A DNA stretch of 64,000 nt from contig JANOQN010000085.1 in the NCBI GenBank assembly GCA_031422315.1, positions 1-64,000 on the forward strand, read 5' to 3'. The number at the start of each line of letters is the position of its first letter. The first letter of the stretch is position 1. Below are positions 25,129 through 33,765 of the stretch, piece by piece. The DNA comes from JANNYA01 sp031422315. Lineage in GTDB: Bacteria > Pseudomonadota > Gammaproteobacteria > Xanthomonadales > SZUA-5. The notes below the pieces were generated by a model that was not told the DNA's origin, made no database searches, and was given only the letters and a program-made list of their open reading frames with translations. A program made the position numbers and the translations under genes.

Positions 25129-26169
25129 TCATGCGCTGTGAGTACTTGCTCCACACCCCAAAGCCCGCATAAAAGCCGCCGGCTCATCAAGCCCGATTCG
25201 ATAAACCCGGCCATCGTCTAACGTCAACTCCACATTCGCCGCGCCCATGCCTTGCAATTGAATCGGGCGCGCTGATTTGCCCTTGATGGGCTCAAAGTCG
25301 CGCCAGCTTAGCGCTCTGCAGGCCACGATTTGCTTGCGATCAATGCGCAAATCTGTCCACGTGCCATATCGCAAATACAGCGTATCGACATCAAGAGAAA
25401 CTGGCCGGGCCTGCGTGGCGCGATATTCTGCCCAGAGCCAAAAAGAGCTGAGCCCGGTAAGGATCGTAACGACCCACGCCAACACCTGCGAAAACGGCGC
25501 GAGTACGAAGTGCAAAATGGGAATCGGCAGCGTATTGACGACAAAAAAGCCATACCAGGTCGAGGCATTGCCGTTTTGCTTCGCATAAGAAAAATGTAAA
25601 TCGCCGACAAAATCGCTGGGTTTTGGTAAGGTTTTGCTGAGGCCGTAAATCCACATGCGCTGCTCGGCGGCAAAAAATTTAATCAGCCCATTGTTTGCGC
25701 CCAGGGTGGCAATCAATGGTGCCAACATGAGCTCGATTGCACCTTCTTTCATCGGCTTTCGAAGGTGTTTTAAAACGATCAGAACAAAGTAAATTTCAAA
25801 CGCGCCGAACAAAATCCAAATCAGCGGCATTAGCTTTTGCCGCAGCGCCAAAAGCTGCACTAGATCCGCGCTCATCAGCTCGCTCGGATACCACACCCGA
25901 ATCGCAAACAGGCCCAGCGCAGCCATCGAAAACCCGCCTAGCAGCGCTTGCAGCTTATGCTTGCGCGCGCACCACATGTAAATCAGCGTCGGCAACAGCA
26001 CCAAATCAAATGCGCTGGCCCACTCCGGAAAAGCGATGCCAGCAATTAGATAATTATGATCCCCCAGGAAATCAAAGTGCCGGGTCAAAATCAGCGCATA
26101 AACGGAATGGACGGCCAGCAGGTATAGCCAGAAAATGCGGTGGATTTTGGGGGATTGGGTGGAGGTCAT
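25129..26169 (-). CDS. uncharacterised multi-pass membrane protein
   Basis: I do not recognise this 346-residue protein. The first 245 residues contain about seven hydrophobic segments, starting IFWLYLLAVHSVYALIL. The last 90 residues (from about VSLDVDTLYLRYGTWTDLRI) are soluble and resemble a small PH-like or DUF-type beta domain (IQLQGMGAANVELTLDDGRVYRIG). The gene stands alone between the moeB-like gene and DUF1428. A membrane sensor or transporter role would be a guess. Confidence 0.65.
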   Translation of the reverse strand: MTSTQSPKIHRIFWLYLLAVHSVYALILTRHFDFLGDHNYLIAGIAFPEWASAFDLVLLPTLIYMWCARKHKLQALLGGFSMAALGLFAIRVWYPSELMSADLVQLLALRQKLMPLIWILFGAFEIYFVLIVLKHLRKPMKEGAIELMLAPLIATLGANNGLIKFFAAEQRMWIYGLSKTLPKPSDFVGDLHFSYAKQNGNASTWYGFFVVNTLPIPILHFVLAPFSQVLAWVVTILTGLSSFWLWAEYRATQARPVSLDVDTLYLRYGTWTDLRIDRKQIVACRALSWRDFEPIKGKSARPIQLQGMGAANVELTLDDGRVYRIGLDEPAAFMRALGCGASTHSA

Positions 26170-26419
26170 CAGTGCGACTCTACAAAGGTAGGGCTTAATT
26201 ATAGGCTCAACTCACGCTGCATACCCATGCTGTGAGCTTGTCAAAATAACCCAGATTTTCCGCGCGCCTGATGTAACGAAAATACGCATACTGAAAAATC
26301 GGCGGATCGTTCTCACTTTTTCAATATCGAGCTATGCTCTGCCGGGGCGAACTCTACAGATACTAACAGTGCTTTTACCTAATCCCCAATAGTTTCCCTA
26401 CCACCTCGAGGAGCCACCC

Positions 26420-26773
26420 ATGAACTACACCGATGGTTTTATAGCCGCAGTACCACTCGCCAATAGAGCCGCTTTTATCAAACATGCCAGTGAAATGGCG
26501 GCAGTATTAAAAGAATTCGGCGCGCTGCGCGTGGTCGATTGCTGGGGCGATGATGTGCCCGATGGCAAGCTCACGTCGTTTTCCATGGCGGTAAAGCGTG
26601 AGGAGGCTGAAGTTGTAGTGTTTTCGTGGATTGAATGGGAATCAAAAGCCGCGCGTGATGCGGGTTGGGAAAAGGTTATGGCTGATCCGCGTATGGATCC
26701 TACGCTTGCACCCATGCCGTTTGATGGTAAACGCTTGATTTATGGTGGGTTTCAGGTGGTTTCTCAAGTTTGA
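26420..26773 (+). CDS. DUF1428-family protein
   Basis: The 117-residue protein has the DUF1428 dimeric alpha-beta barrel sequence: MNYTDGFIAAVPLANRAAF, FGALRVVDCWGDDVPDGK, VVFSWIEWESKAARD and MPFDGKRLIYGGF. The family is widespread and has no established activity. A CGAGGAG ribosome-binding site precedes the ATG. It ends convergently with hpf across a shared hairpin. Confidence 0.9.
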   Translation: MNYTDGFIAAVPLANRAAFIKHASEMAAVLKEFGALRVVDCWGDDVPDGKLTSFSMAVKREEAEVVVFSWIEWESKAARDAGWEKVMADPRMDPTLAPMPFDGKRLIYGGFQVVSQV

Positions 26774-26784
26774 AGCGTCACCTA

Positions 26785-26818
26785 AAACCAGCGCGCAATT
26801 CAATGTGCGCGCTGGTTT
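26785..26818. terminator. bidirectional hairpin terminator
   Basis: A perfect 13-bp inverted repeat (AAACCAGCGCGCA / TGCGCGCTGGTTT) with an 8-base loop lies between the convergent DUF1428 and hpf genes. A-rich and T-rich flanks are short, so efficiency in each direction is uncertain. Confidence 0.8.
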
Positions 26819-26825
26819 GCTGAGG

Positions 26826-27143
26826 TTATTGACTATCAGCCAGCGGCGCTTTGCCCCGGCGATCTTGAATTCGTTCTTTGTGTTTGCGGATTTGCCCGTC
26901 TAATTTGTCGGCGAGTGCATCAATGGCGGCATAGGCATCCTGACCATTTGCTTCGGCGTGCAGGGTTTTGCCCGCTACGTTGAGCGTCCCTTCGGCCTGC
27001 TGCACTAACTTCTCAACGCTTAGAATGACTTTGACGTCGAGTACGTGATCAAAATGCTTAGTTAGCTTGTCAAGCTTGCTCTTAACGTACTCGCGCATCG
27101 GCGCGGTAACTTCAATTTGGCGGCCCGTCACGGTTAATTCCAT
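26826..27143 (-). CDS. hpf: ribosome hibernation-promoting factor (short form)
   Basis: The 105-residue protein is a short HPF/YfiA: MELTVTGRQIEVTAPMREYVKSKL at the start, and ANGQDAYAAIDALADKLDGQIRKHKER with the basic RNA-binding helix at the end. It binds the small ribosomal subunit in stationary phase and promotes 100S dimers. Its place directly after rpoN is the classical gammaproteobacterial arrangement; the ptsN gene that often follows is missing. Confidence 0.93.
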   Translation of the reverse strand: MELTVTGRQIEVTAPMREYVKSKLDKLTKHFDHVLDVKVILSVEKLVQQAEGTLNVAGKTLHAEANGQDAYAAIDALADKLDGQIRKHKERIQDRRGKAPLADSQ

Positions 27144-27339
27144 GGTAATGCTCCTTTCTCAATCGACCTCAGCGCAGCTGTGGTCAGGCAATCGCTCGAT
27201 CGGAGTTTCAAAGGTTCCGGCGAGCGCGGTTCGCGGCAAGATGCCGCATAAAATGAGGTTGATTTAGTCTGTGCGAAGGCAGCAGGCGTTCGAACGTGCG
27301 CGTGGGCGTTTAGCAATGCGGGGGTTGCATTGTTTGGTC

Positions 27340-28854
27340 TCAACGGCGAACTCGGTCAGTAGAAGAGGGGATTCCCATGGCCTCACGATACTTCGCCACG
27401 GTGCGTCTGGCAACCATTACCCCGCGCGCTTTGAGAATTTCCCCCAATACGCTGTCGGACATCGGTTTTTCAGTGTCTTCGGTTTCCACCAGCCGCCGGA
27501 TCATTTCGCCAATCGCAGTGGCGGAGGCTTCGCCGCCATCACGCGTTGCTACACCCGAGCTAAAAAAGTGCTTAAATTCCAGCAGGCCGCGTGGCGTGTG
27601 CATATATTTGCGCGTGGTAATTCTAGAAACGGTGGATTCGTGCAACTCAACTTGCTCGGCGATATCTCTTAAAATCAACGGCTTGAGATATTCCAAACCA
27701 TGATCAAAATAGCGTTCTTGTTCTTTAACAATCGCTTGCGCGACGCGTAAAACGCTGTCTTCACGCTGCGCTAGGCTTTTCAGCAGCTGCTTGGCATCGG
27801 CGATTTGAGTTTTAAGGAATGTTTCGTCACCCTGTTTACATTTTCCGATCAGCGCGGCGTAGCTGCCGTTGATACGCACACGCGGCAGGGCTTCACGATT
27901 AAGCTTGACCACCCATTTGCCGTTTTGCCTTTGAACGCGCACATCCGGCACGATGTATTCAATGCGCCGCGAATTGAATCTTGCGCCAGGACGCGGATCT
28001 AGCCTTCGCACCAGCGCTAACGCTTCGCTAAGTTCACACACTTCCACGTCAAACTGGCGCGCGGCCTTTTCCCGATCAATGCGCGCTAACGCTTCAGGGC
28101 CGAGCGCGACTAAATCCAGCGCCAGCGTGCGCCTTGGGTGCGTGATCGATTGCAGCTGTACGCTTAAACACTCGATCAGGCTGCGGCACAGCACGCCAAT
28201 CGGATCTAGCCAAGTTAAACGGTGCCGCACAATTTCCAGCTCGTGTGCACTGACAATTAGCTCAGGCGACAATGCAGCGCGCTGAAAATCAATCGGTTCG
28301 CGAATAAAGCCATCATCCTCAGCTGCGTCAATAACCACGTGTGCAATCGCCGTTTCGCGCCTTGAAAACGGCAGTAAATCGAGCTGCGCACGCAGGTGAT
28401 CGGCCAGCGTGCCGGTGTCATCGCTTTGGTAGCTTTCTTCGCGATCATCACTGTCTTGCTTGAATTTGCCATCTACGCCGTCGCCCCAATCTCGCAGATC
28501 TGCCATATCTGGCTCGACGTCTAAATCTGCTCCGGCGTCGTCACCGCTGACAGATTCTGGGGCTTCGGAAAAATCATCCGCTTCTTGACGCTCATTCGGC
28601 GGCGCATCATCAAGCGCGTTGGTGCCCGAATCTAAGCTATCTTGCAGTCTTAATTCGCGCTCCATATCAGCGCTGGCTTCGTAGTCCAAGTCATCCGGTG
28701 CGTCGTCGAGTTCTAGCACCGGGTTCATTTCGGCAATTTGCGAAAGCTCAGCGCTCAGCTCTAGGTTATTCAACGTCAACAGCTTGATCGCCTGCTTGAG
28801 CTGAGGAGTCAGCGAAAGCTGGGTGCCAAGTTTGAGTTGTAAAGCAGGTCGCAT
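27340..28854 (-). CDS. rpoN: RNA polymerase sigma-54 factor
   Basis: The 504-residue protein has all sigma-54 regions. Region I is the glutamine-rich opening (LQLKLGTQLSLTPQLKQAIKLL). Region II is an acidic stretch at about residues 50-140. Region III contains the core-binding domain and the helix-turn-helix near VELHESTVSRITTRKYM. The RpoN box is ARRTVAKYREAMGI close to the C-terminus. It directs polymerase to -24/-12 promoters with an enhancer-binding activator. The lptB gene usually upstream is replaced by G-rich repeats. Confidence 0.97.
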   Translation of the reverse strand: MRPALQLKLGTQLSLTPQLKQAIKLLTLNNLELSAELSQIAEMNPVLELDDAPDDLDYEASADMERELRLQDSLDSGTNALDDAPPNERQEADDFSEAPESVSGDDAGADLDVEPDMADLRDWGDGVDGKFKQDSDDREESYQSDDTGTLADHLRAQLDLLPFSRRETAIAHVVIDAAEDDGFIREPIDFQRAALSPELIVSAHELEIVRHRLTWLDPIGVLCRSLIECLSVQLQSITHPRRTLALDLVALGPEALARIDREKAARQFDVEVCELSEALALVRRLDPRPGARFNSRRIEYIVPDVRVQRQNGKWVVKLNREALPRVRINGSYAALIGKCKQGDETFLKTQIADAKQLLKSLAQREDSVLRVAQAIVKEQERYFDHGLEYLKPLILRDIAEQVELHESTVSRITTRKYMHTPRGLLEFKHFFSSGVATRDGGEASATAIGEMIRRLVETEDTEKPMSDSVLGEILKARGVMVARRTVAKYREAMGIPSSTDRVRR

Positions 28855-28896
28855 GCAGCAAGTGTGCCACGTGAACTAGCTGGATGCACGGTCTTT

Positions 28897-29067
28897 TAGC
28901 CGCTCTCTTCATGGGAGAGGGGCCACAAATTGGATACTCCAAACGCACCCTCTCCCCCAACCCCTCCCATAAAGGGAGAGGGGGGCTACTTGAGGCTTCG
29001 ATTTAAGAAGAGGCCAGTTTTAGTCCCTCTCCCATAAAGGGAGATAAGGGGTTGGGGAGAGGGATTC
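28897..29067. repeat. G-rich inverted repeat block upstream of rpoN
   Basis: Three copies of a CCCTCTCCC...GGGAGAGGG motif lie in 170 bases of the 317-bp rpoN upstream gap. Two of them (about 28947-28983 and 29024-29065) are longer and in inverted orientation, each with a CCCATAAAGGGAGA core and a CCAACCCC or GGGGTTGGGG extension. No gene is present. The block separates divergent rpoN and the LysM transglycosylase gene and can form stable hairpins. Confidence 0.75.
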
Positions 29068-29171
29068 ACGCACCTCAAACCTAATCACCGCTAGATAACT
29101 AATGTCGACTTGTTCAAACATAGAAATCAAGTTAAGTTACTCTGCTTAATCCTTGATTTACAAGCGAAAAT

Positions 29172-30587
29172 ATGAATAAACATAGCGCTCTGCGCACTTT
29201 AGCGGTTAGCGCTTTGCTCGGTATGTCGATGCTCAGCACCGCCAACGGCGCAAGTTGGACCCATTCCCGCGCGAATGCAAGGGCACAGATTGGCGCACTC
29301 TACAGCGCAGCTGAAACGGCGGTAAAGCGTTTTAACGCGGATGCGCCTATTAGCCAAATGGAAAGCCTAAAGCAGCTTCGAACGATTTTGCAGCGCTGTC
29401 AGGGCTTACGCGGCTGCGAACAAGCGCGGATTATTGAGCAGTATGAAAAGCTGGTGTTGAGCTCGGCCACAAATACGGCCGACGACGCAGCTGCTAGCGC
29501 CCAGGCAGTGTTAACCCGCTCTGGTGGCCATTTGATCGGCGCGAAGCTGCCGGAAATGCATCGCTCCATGACGCTGCTGCGCGGCCAGCGCTTGAGCGAA
29601 TTGATCGACTTGAACGAGCCAGTCAAAGCCGCATTGGGTGATTGGCTCAGCAGCATGCGCCCGCAGTTGATCGAAGCGTACAAAAACTATGCCTACATGC
29701 GCCCGCTGATGCTGCCCGCCTATCAAAACGCTGAGCTACCCGAAGCGCTGCTGTTTGGCATATTGGCGAAGGAATCCGCCGGGCGCGTACACGCTTATTC
29801 AAAAGCAGGTGCGGTTGGGCCGCTACAATTTATGCCCGCCACGGCCATGCGCTTTGGCCTGCTGACCCACAATGGCTTTGACACCAGGCTTGACCCAAGC
29901 GCCGCTGCGAACGCCAACGCGCGCTACATCGAAGAGCAGCTTGGCAAGCTCAACAATGATTTAGAGCTGGTTTTGGCGGCTTACAACGGTGGCGAAGGCC
30001 GGGTAGGGCGGCTCTACGCCGAGCACAAACAGGGTTTTTGGAACGATGCGGTCTATCAATCTTTGCCAGAAGAAACCCGTAACTATGTGCCCAGCGTGCT
30101 GGCAGCGGCGTATTTGTTTTTGCACCCGGGCGAGTTTGGGCTGGACTTTCCAGAAGCCATCGGCGCTACCGCACAAGTCAAGCTCGGCAATGCGGTTTCC
30201 TTGAGCGAACTGGCGATTTGTCTGGGGCAAAGCGGGCGCGAAGAAGGCTGGTTTCGCACGCTGCGCAATCTTAATCCAGCCGTGCAGCCGGATCGAAGGC
30301 AGCCCGCTGGCACCGCGTTTTTGATACCGGAAGCCGCACTTGCAAGCTACGCCAAGCAGTGTCTGAGCGTTAAATTTATGACACAGATTGCCGGGCTGCA
30401 CGAAGCCCGCGTGCCAAGCGCAGCCAGCTTGGTCGGCTATGTGGTGCGCCAAGGCGACACGCTCGCAGCTATTGCCCGCAAAGCCGGCTGCAGCAGCGTA
30501 GGCATCATCGCCACGATCAACGAAATTCCCGCGCCGCAGTTCGCAATTAAGCCAGGGCAGAGGATTAAATTGCCGAGCTGTGGGTAG
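29172..30587 (+). CDS. MltD-like lytic murein transglycosylase with LysM domain
   Basis: The 471-residue protein has a Sec signal (MNKHSALRTLAVSALLGMSM...). An SLT domain lies at about residues 190-310: FGILAKESAGRVHAYSKAGAVG with the catalytic Glu, LQFMPATAMRFG, and LAAYNGGEGRV. A C-terminal LysM domain follows (VGYVVRQGDTLAAIARKAGC). Such enzymes cleave the glycan strand of peptidoglycan to 1,6-anhydro ends in the periplasm. Domain order matches MltD, although only one LysM is visible. Confidence 0.88.
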   Translation: MNKHSALRTLAVSALLGMSMLSTANGASWTHSRANARAQIGALYSAAETAVKRFNADAPISQMESLKQLRTILQRCQGLRGCEQARIIEQYEKLVLSSATNTADDAAASAQAVLTRSGGHLIGAKLPEMHRSMTLLRGQRLSELIDLNEPVKAALGDWLSSMRPQLIEAYKNYAYMRPLMLPAYQNAELPEALLFGILAKESAGRVHAYSKAGAVGPLQFMPATAMRFGLLTHNGFDTRLDPSAAANANARYIEEQLGKLNNDLELVLAAYNGGEGRVGRLYAEHKQGFWNDAVYQSLPEETRNYVPSVLAAAYLFLHPGEFGLDFPEAIGATAQVKLGNAVSLSELAICLGQSGREEGWFRTLRNLNPAVQPDRRQPAGTAFLIPEAALASYAKQCLSVKFMTQIAGLHEARVPSAASLVGYVVRQGDTLAAIARKAGCSSVGIIATINEIPAPQFAIKPGQRIKLPSCG

Positions 30588-30656
30588 TTTTTGAATGATG
30601 TTGACTGGTGTTAATTTTTTTTGAGGGTCATTCTCCATACGCTCCTGGTTCGCTAT

Positions 30657-30687
30657 ATCGTCATCCCCGCGCAGGCGGGGATCCAGA
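30657..30687. repeat. REP-like palindrome
   Basis: A single copy of the GTCATCCCCGC..GCGGGGATCCAG repeat lies between the transglycosylase gene and the aldolase-like gene, in the version with CCCC instead of TCCC. Confidence 0.75.
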
Positions 30688-30752
30688 ACAGGTGTCAAAA
30701 CTTAATCCAACGCTTACGGTGCCCGGATTTCTAAAACCTTCAAGGAGCCAAC

Positions 30753-31910
30753 ATGGATCGTCGACATTTTCTAGCAGCAGGCGGCGTGGTAGCGGGTTCG
30801 CCCATGCTTGCGCAATCCTTAGCCGCAGTGCCGGTGGCCAGGAGCCTAGTTAGCTTGCCTGAGCAGGTCAACTTTAGCTCCGATGGCTTGGGCCTAACGC
30901 CACGCGACTATGCTGCACAGCTGCTTGAAGCAGCTTCTGAGCCATCGTTTGCCGCAGACTATTATTCCAACGGCGGCGCAGTGGCTGAGCTCGAGCGCAA
31001 ATTTGCCGCGCACTTGGGCAAAGAAGCGGCAATGTTTGTCCCGACCGGAACTTTGGCTAATCATCTAGCAATCCGAAAGCTAGCGGGTAGCAACAAGCGG
31101 GTGTTGGTGCAGGCAGAAAGCCACCTTTTTAATGACAGTGGCGATTGCGCAGAAATCCTGAGTGGGTTGAATCTGATTCCGCTCGCGCTGAGTAAAACTA
31201 CCATGGAACTGGCCGAGGTTAAACAATGGGCCAATCGTTCGGCGAACGGCCGAGTGCCGGGGAAGATTGGCGTTATTTCCATTGAAAGCCCTGTGCGCCG
31301 CAAAAATCATGAAATGGTTGATTTTGATGAGCTTGAGCGGGTTTGCAGCTATGCCCGTGAGCAGGGCATCCGCTTGCACTTAGATGGCGCGCGCATGTTC
31401 AACTTGCCGCTGCATTCGGGCAAGAGCGTCAAGCAATATGCCGCGCTATTCGATAGCGTCTACGTGTCGCTCTGGAAGCATTTTAATGGCGCATCAGGCG
31501 CGATACTGGCCGGTGATGCCACATTTATCGAAGGAATGTTTCACACGCGCCGCATGTTTGGCGGCTCTTTGCCATACGCTTGGCCGCAGGTGGCGTTGGT
31601 GTCGAAATTCCTAGATAGTTATGAAGCTGACTACGCCAAAGCGTGGCAAACGGCCGATCAGCTAATTGCATTATTGCAGCCGGATGCTCGTTTTAAGATC
31701 GAGAAAATCCCAGGCGGCACCAGCCGATTTTTGCTGTCGATTGAAACCGGTGCAGCAGAAATGTTTGTCAAGCGCGCGCTTAAAAAAGGGCTGTTGCTGC
31801 CCACACCAATGCCCGGCACAGGCATTTTTCAAATGCAAGTTAACCCGACCTTATTGCGATCATCGCCGGAAAAGCTCGCAGCGATTTTCATCAACGCGTT
31901 AGCCGCTTGA
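30753..31910 (+). CDS. threonine-aldolase-like PLP enzyme with Tat-type leader
   Basis: The 385-residue protein has a leader MDRRHFLAAGGVVAGSPMLA with a twin-arginine motif, then a fold-type I PLP domain of the beta-eliminating lyase/threonine aldolase family. Visible features are FVPTGTLANHLAIR (cofactor loop), HLDGARMFN with Asp211, and the likely Schiff-base Lys242 in SVYVSLWKHFNGASGAIL. Threonine aldolases cut threonine to glycine and acetaldehyde and are normally cytoplasmic, so an exported version is unusual. An AAGGAGC ribosome-binding site fixes the start. The histidine-phosphatase gene starts 1 base after the stop. Confidence 0.82.
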   Translation: MDRRHFLAAGGVVAGSPMLAQSLAAVPVARSLVSLPEQVNFSSDGLGLTPRDYAAQLLEAASEPSFAADYYSNGGAVAELERKFAAHLGKEAAMFVPTGTLANHLAIRKLAGSNKRVLVQAESHLFNDSGDCAEILSGLNLIPLALSKTTMELAEVKQWANRSANGRVPGKIGVISIESPVRRKNHEMVDFDELERVCSYAREQGIRLHLDGARMFNLPLHSGKSVKQYAALFDSVYVSLWKHFNGASGAILAGDATFIEGMFHTRRMFGGSLPYAWPQVALVSKFLDSYEADYAKAWQTADQLIALLQPDARFKIEKIPGGTSRFLLSIETGAAEMFVKRALKKGLLLPTPMPGTGIFQMQVNPTLLRSSPEKLAAIFINALAA

Positions 31911-31911
31911 A

Positions 31912-32442
31912 ATGACACTCCTCATGCGCCACTGCGCCCCGCAAATCGCCAAAGGCGTGTGTTTAGGGCAATTGGATGTGCCGCTCAACGCCGATGGGCG
32001 TGCGCATGCGCAGCGCATTGCTGATGAATGGTCAATGCCTGAGCCAACTTGGCTGGTGTGCAGCGATTTACTGCGCACCCAGCAAACCGCCGAGCCGATT
32101 GCGCGCCGGTTTGGCTTAACAGTTAAATTAGATGCGCGCCTGCGCGAGCTGGCGATGGGTGAATTTACCGGCCGCAGTTGGGATGAAATCTATGCCAGCG
32201 AGCCTGAGACTTTTGCGCGCTGGGGCGAGCATTTCATCTCAGAAGGCCCACCGGGTGGTGAAAGCTATCTAAGCCAGCAGACTAGAGTTTGCGCTGCATT
32301 TGCCGAGTATTCCGTGCGCCCGGGCAGTGGTTTGATCGTGACGCATCAGGGCGCATTGCGGGTTTTGTTTGGCTTCCTGGAGGGTATTTCGCCTGAAATT
32401 GCCGTGCAGCGAAATTTTGCGTACGGGGAGATTTTGTCGTGA
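31912..32442 (+). CDS. histidine phosphatase family protein
   Basis: The 176-residue protein has the phosphoglycerate-mutase-like core: MTLLMRHCAP with the catalytic His in an RHC version of the RHG motif, CSDLLRTQQTAEPIA, REL.MGEFTGRSWDEI, and IVTHQGALRVL with the second His. CobC/alpha-ribazole phosphatases look like this, but without cobalamin genes nearby the substrate is open. It starts one base after the aldolase-like gene, so the two are cotranscribed. Confidence 0.85.
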   Translation: MTLLMRHCAPQIAKGVCLGQLDVPLNADGRAHAQRIADEWSMPEPTWLVCSDLLRTQQTAEPIARRFGLTVKLDARLRELAMGEFTGRSWDEIYASEPETFARWGEHFISEGPPGGESYLSQQTRVCAAFAEYSVRPGSGLIVTHQGALRVLFGFLEGISPEIAVQRNFAYGEILS

Positions 32443-32450
32443 ATTTGCGA

Positions 32451-32598
32451 CATCGTCATCCCCGCGCAGGCGGGGATCCAGTACCGGTGTCAGAAATTCG
32501 CTCGGGCAGCTAACGCCACAACGTCAATGCATTTTTTAAACCAATGAGCAAACTCAATGCTTGGTGAGCCTGTATCCCCGCCTGCGCGGGGATGACGA
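32451..32598. repeat. REP-like inverted pair after the histidine phosphatase gene
   Basis: A left copy (32451-32481) and an inverted right copy (32570-32598) of the GTCATCCCCGCGCAGGCGGGG repeat flank about 90 bases. The pair lies between the convergent phosphatase and proB genes and may act as the shared transcript end. Confidence 0.8.
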
Positions 32599-32670
32599 TA
32601 TAGCCAGATTCTGGAATAAGAGGATTGCTCTGAGCGTAAGCTTAAATCAGGCTTATTCCTTGCAGCTTGA

Positions 32671-33762
32671 TTACCGCTCAACCAATAAATCATTTCGATG
32701 AATCACCGCATTGCCTAAGCTAAAGCCGAGCTGTGCATGGATGTCTTTGGACTGTGTGCCGGCGATTTGCGATAGCTCGGCGCTGGAGTAGCGCACTAGC
32801 CCGCGCGCTAGCTCGACGCTGGCGTCAATCACTTGCACCATTGCGCCGCGATCAAACTCGCCGACGATTTTAACAACGCCCACCGCGAGTAGGCTTTTGC
32901 CAGCGCCAAGCGCTACAGCTGCACCCGCGTCGATATGCAGCGCGCCTTGCAGGCTTTGGGTTCGTAAAAAGCGCTTTTTGCTTTCCTTTGGATCAGCTAG
33001 CGCATGAAATCTGGTGCAGGCCAATGTGCCAGCCAAGGCGCGCTGCAAAACGTTTGGCTCACTTGCGTCAACAATCAGTACCTCACAGCCGATATTGCGC
33101 GCCATTTCTGCGGCTTGCAATTTGGTTGTCATACCGCCCGTTCCTAGTCCCGAACTTGATCCACCGGCAGATTGCCATTGCGCCGCGCTAATCGGGCCTG
33201 GAATGTCGGTAATGAGATTCGCATCAGCAAATTCGCGCGGGTTTTTATCAAATAGCCCAGCGCAATCGGTAACTAAAATCAGCTTATCGGCTTGTATCAA
33301 ATTCGCCACCAGTGCAGAAAGCTGATCGTTATCTCCAACGCGAATTTCAGCGGTTGATACCGCATCGTTCTCGTTGATGATCGGCAAAACCTGGTGCGCA
33401 AGCATGGCGTTGAGGGTGTCGCGCGCATTCAAATAGCGCTTGCGATCTTCGATATCCGCTTTGGTCAGTAGAACCTGTGCGACTGCAATATCAAAGTAGC
33501 CAAATAGCTCGCTATATCGGTGCATCAAGCGCGGCTGGCCGACCGCCGCCAGCATTTGTTTGGCGGGCAGATGTTTCGCTAACGTCGGCTGCTGCAATAC
33601 TTCCCGGCCGGCCGCCACTGCGCCCGAGCTGACTAAAATAACTTCATGCCCAAGCGCGCGCAGCTGCGCGATTTCTTGGGCAAAGCGCAGCAATGACGGC
33701 GCATGTAGCTTTTTCGTGCCCGCCGTTACGCTAGAGGTGCCGAGCTTGACGACAATACGCAT
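32671..33762 (-). CDS. proB: glutamate 5-kinase
   Basis: The 363-residue protein has the amino-acid kinase domain (MRIVVKLGTSSVTAG, ILVSSGAVAAGREVL, LPIINENDAVSTAEIRVGDNDQLSALVA) and a C-terminal PUA domain (GALHIDAGAAVALGAGKSLLAVGV). It makes gamma-glutamyl phosphate, the first step of proline synthesis. The partner proA is not in the window. The ATG follows the stop of the secreted-protein gene by 3 bases, so it is the third gene of the dapE unit. Confidence 0.96.
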   Translation of the reverse strand: MRIVVKLGTSSVTAGTKKLHAPSLLRFAQEIAQLRALGHEVILVSSGAVAAGREVLQQPTLAKHLPAKQMLAAVGQPRLMHRYSELFGYFDIAVAQVLLTKADIEDRKRYLNARDTLNAMLAHQVLPIINENDAVSTAEIRVGDNDQLSALVANLIQADKLILVTDCAGLFDKNPREFADANLITDIPGPISAAQWQSAGGSSSGLGTGGMTTKLQAAEMARNIGCEVLIVDASEPNVLQRALAGTLACTRFHALADPKESKKRFLRTQSLQGALHIDAGAAVALGAGKSLLAVGVVKIVGEFDRGAMVQVIDASVELARGLVRYSSAELSQIAGTQSKDIHAQLGFSLGNAVIHRNDLLVER

Positions 33763-33765
33763 GCG

